Below, piece by piece: positions 63,247 through 64,000 of a DNA stretch of 64,000 nucleotides. Numbering within the stretch: position 1 is the first letter of the stretch; each line of letters opens with the position of its first letter. The notes below the pieces were generated by a model. That model saw only the letters and a program-made list of their open reading frames with translations. It ran no database searches and was not told the origin of the DNA. A program made the position numbers and the translations under genes. Source of the DNA: JAHECE01 sp963780675 (GTDB lineage Bacteria > Actinomycetota > Actinomycetes > Actinomycetales > JAHECE01); assembly GCA_963780675.1 (NCBI GenBank), contig CAWACR010000003.1, positions 124,001-188,000 of the forward strand, read 5' to 3'.

Positions 63247-64000
63247 TCAGGCCCCGCCGTCCTCGTCGATCTGGCAGATCACGGTGCCGGCGCTCACCGT
63301 CAGGCCCACGGTCGCGGCGAGGCCCTGGACGCGGCCCGCCCGGTGCGCGACGAGCGGCTGCTCCATCTTCATGGCCTCGAGGACGACGACGAGGTCGCCC
63401 TCGGCGACGACGGCTCCCTCCTCGACCGCGATCTTCACGATCGTGCCTTGCATGGGAGAGGCGAGGGATGCGCCGGAGGCCGTCGGGGCGGCGGCGCGCC
63501 CCGCGCCCCGACGCACCGGGCGGCGGGCGGCGGAGGCGCGGGCGCGACCGCCGAGGCCCGCCGCAAGCGCCAAGGGCAGCACCACCTCGAGGCGCTTGCC
63601 GCCCACCTCGACCACGACCCGCTCGGTGGCCTCCTCCTCGACCTCGACGGGTGCCGAGGCGGTCTTGGGGGAGGATGCGAGCCGCTCCATGAACTCCGAC
63701 TCGATCCACGTGGTGTAGACCCCGAAGGGCCGGTCCGCGGCCACGAACTCCGGCGCCTCGAGCACCGCGCGGTGGAACGGCAGGACGGTCACGATGCCCG
63801 CGATCTCTGCCTCCGCGAGGGCCCGCCGGGCGCGCTCGATGGCCTGGGTGCGGGTGGCGCCCGTCACGATGATCTTTGCGAGCATCGAGTCGAAGGCGCC
63901 CGAGAGCGCGTCGCCGGTCACGACTCCTGTGTCGATCCGCACGCCCGGGCCGCTGGGCCAGACCAGGGCCGTGATGGTCCCGGGGGCGGGGAGGAAGTTC
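63247..64000 (-). CDS. Acyl-CoA carboxylase alpha subunit (biotin carboxylase/BCCP), C-terminal part only
   Basis: The window holds the last 251 residues. The C-terminal part of the biotin carboxylase domain is present (PSGPGVRIDTGVVTGDALSG, then YDSMLAK-like FDSMLAKIIVTGATRTQAIE). A linker with an Ala/Arg-rich stretch leads to the BCCP domain with PMQGTIVKIAVEEG and the biotinyl-lysine motif VLEAMKMEQPLVAH. It provides carboxybiotin for acetyl- or propionyl-CoA carboxylation. The gene continues past the right edge. The Nudix-NYN gene starts 13 bases after it. Confidence 0.93.
   Translation of the reverse strand, partial: NFLPAPGTITALVWPSGPGVRIDTGVVTGDALSGAFDSMLAKIIVTGATRTQAIERARRALAEAEIAGIVTVLPFHRAVLEAPEFVAADRPFGVYTTWIESEFMERLASSPKTASAPVEVEEEATERVVVEVGGKRLEVVLPLALAAGLGGRARASAARRPVRRGAGRAAAPTASGASLASPMQGTIVKIAVEEGAVVAEGDLVVVLEAMKMEQPLVAHRAGRVQGLAATVGLTVSAGTVICQIDEDGGA

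Overview
The window is high-GC DNA with dense genes, GTG starts, GGAGG-type ribosome sites and many TANNNT -10 boxes placed 6-8 bases before a start codon (leaderless genes). This points to an actinobacterium. The gene content (succinylase DAP genes dapC/dapD, 7Fe ferredoxin, a BC-BCCP acyl-CoA carboxylase subunit, GlgX, a PIN-PhoH protein next to a short-chain prenyltransferase) fits order Micrococcales, perhaps near Cellulomonas or Georgenia. The genus is inference only.

Layout. 0-16.7 kb is mostly core: a hemolysin III-like membrane protein (cut by the window edge) divergent from a cis-prenyltransferase, PIN-PhoH, an xseA-xseB-sugar kinase-carbonic anhydrase operon, ispH, rmuC, ychF, an RsgA-like GTPase, a secreted glycosidase-like protein, an acyltransferase, a YdeI-like protein, a Nudix protein, an SPFH protein and a GerMN/Gmad2 lipoprotein. 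16.8-21.8 kb holds an ABC-2 exporter pair, a LuxR regulator divergent from a FAD oxidoreductase, and a small GNAT protein.

21.95-34.66 kb is the accessory highlight: a phage-tail-like contractile injection system (CIS/eCIS) with Pvc16-like cap protein, sheath, tube, a Pro-rich unknown, Pvc7-like adaptor, VgrG-like spike, PAAR-like tip, gp25, baseplate J fused to a beta-propeller, and tail protein I. Three single-pass membrane proteins follow. Two of them share the same N-terminal cytoplasmic-side domain but carry different outer domains (META or YVTN propeller). No AAA+ ATPase, tape measure or tail fibre gene is recognisable here.

34.8-42.9 kb carries membrane and ion-handling genes (SHOCT and DUF6325-like proteins, ClC channel, CorA, glgX, cation diffusion facilitator, DUF2231). 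43.1-52.4 kb is an oligopeptide ABC transporter (binding protein, two permeases, fused dual ATPase) followed by typA. Here the protein sequence is intact but the reading frame breaks again and again by single bases. The sheath gene, ispH and corA show the same kind of break. I think most of these are sequence errors rather than decay. 52.4-64 kb is core again: DUF6113-like, flavin reductase, VanW, fdxA, dapC, gltA, an AbiEi/DUF559-like gene between copies of a palindromic repeat, a lysozyme-like membrane protein, dapD, a Nudix-NYN fusion and the C-terminal part of an acyl-CoA carboxylase.

No tRNA, rRNA, CRISPR array, transposase or riboswitch was recognised. No gene-free stretch is longer than about 260 bases.
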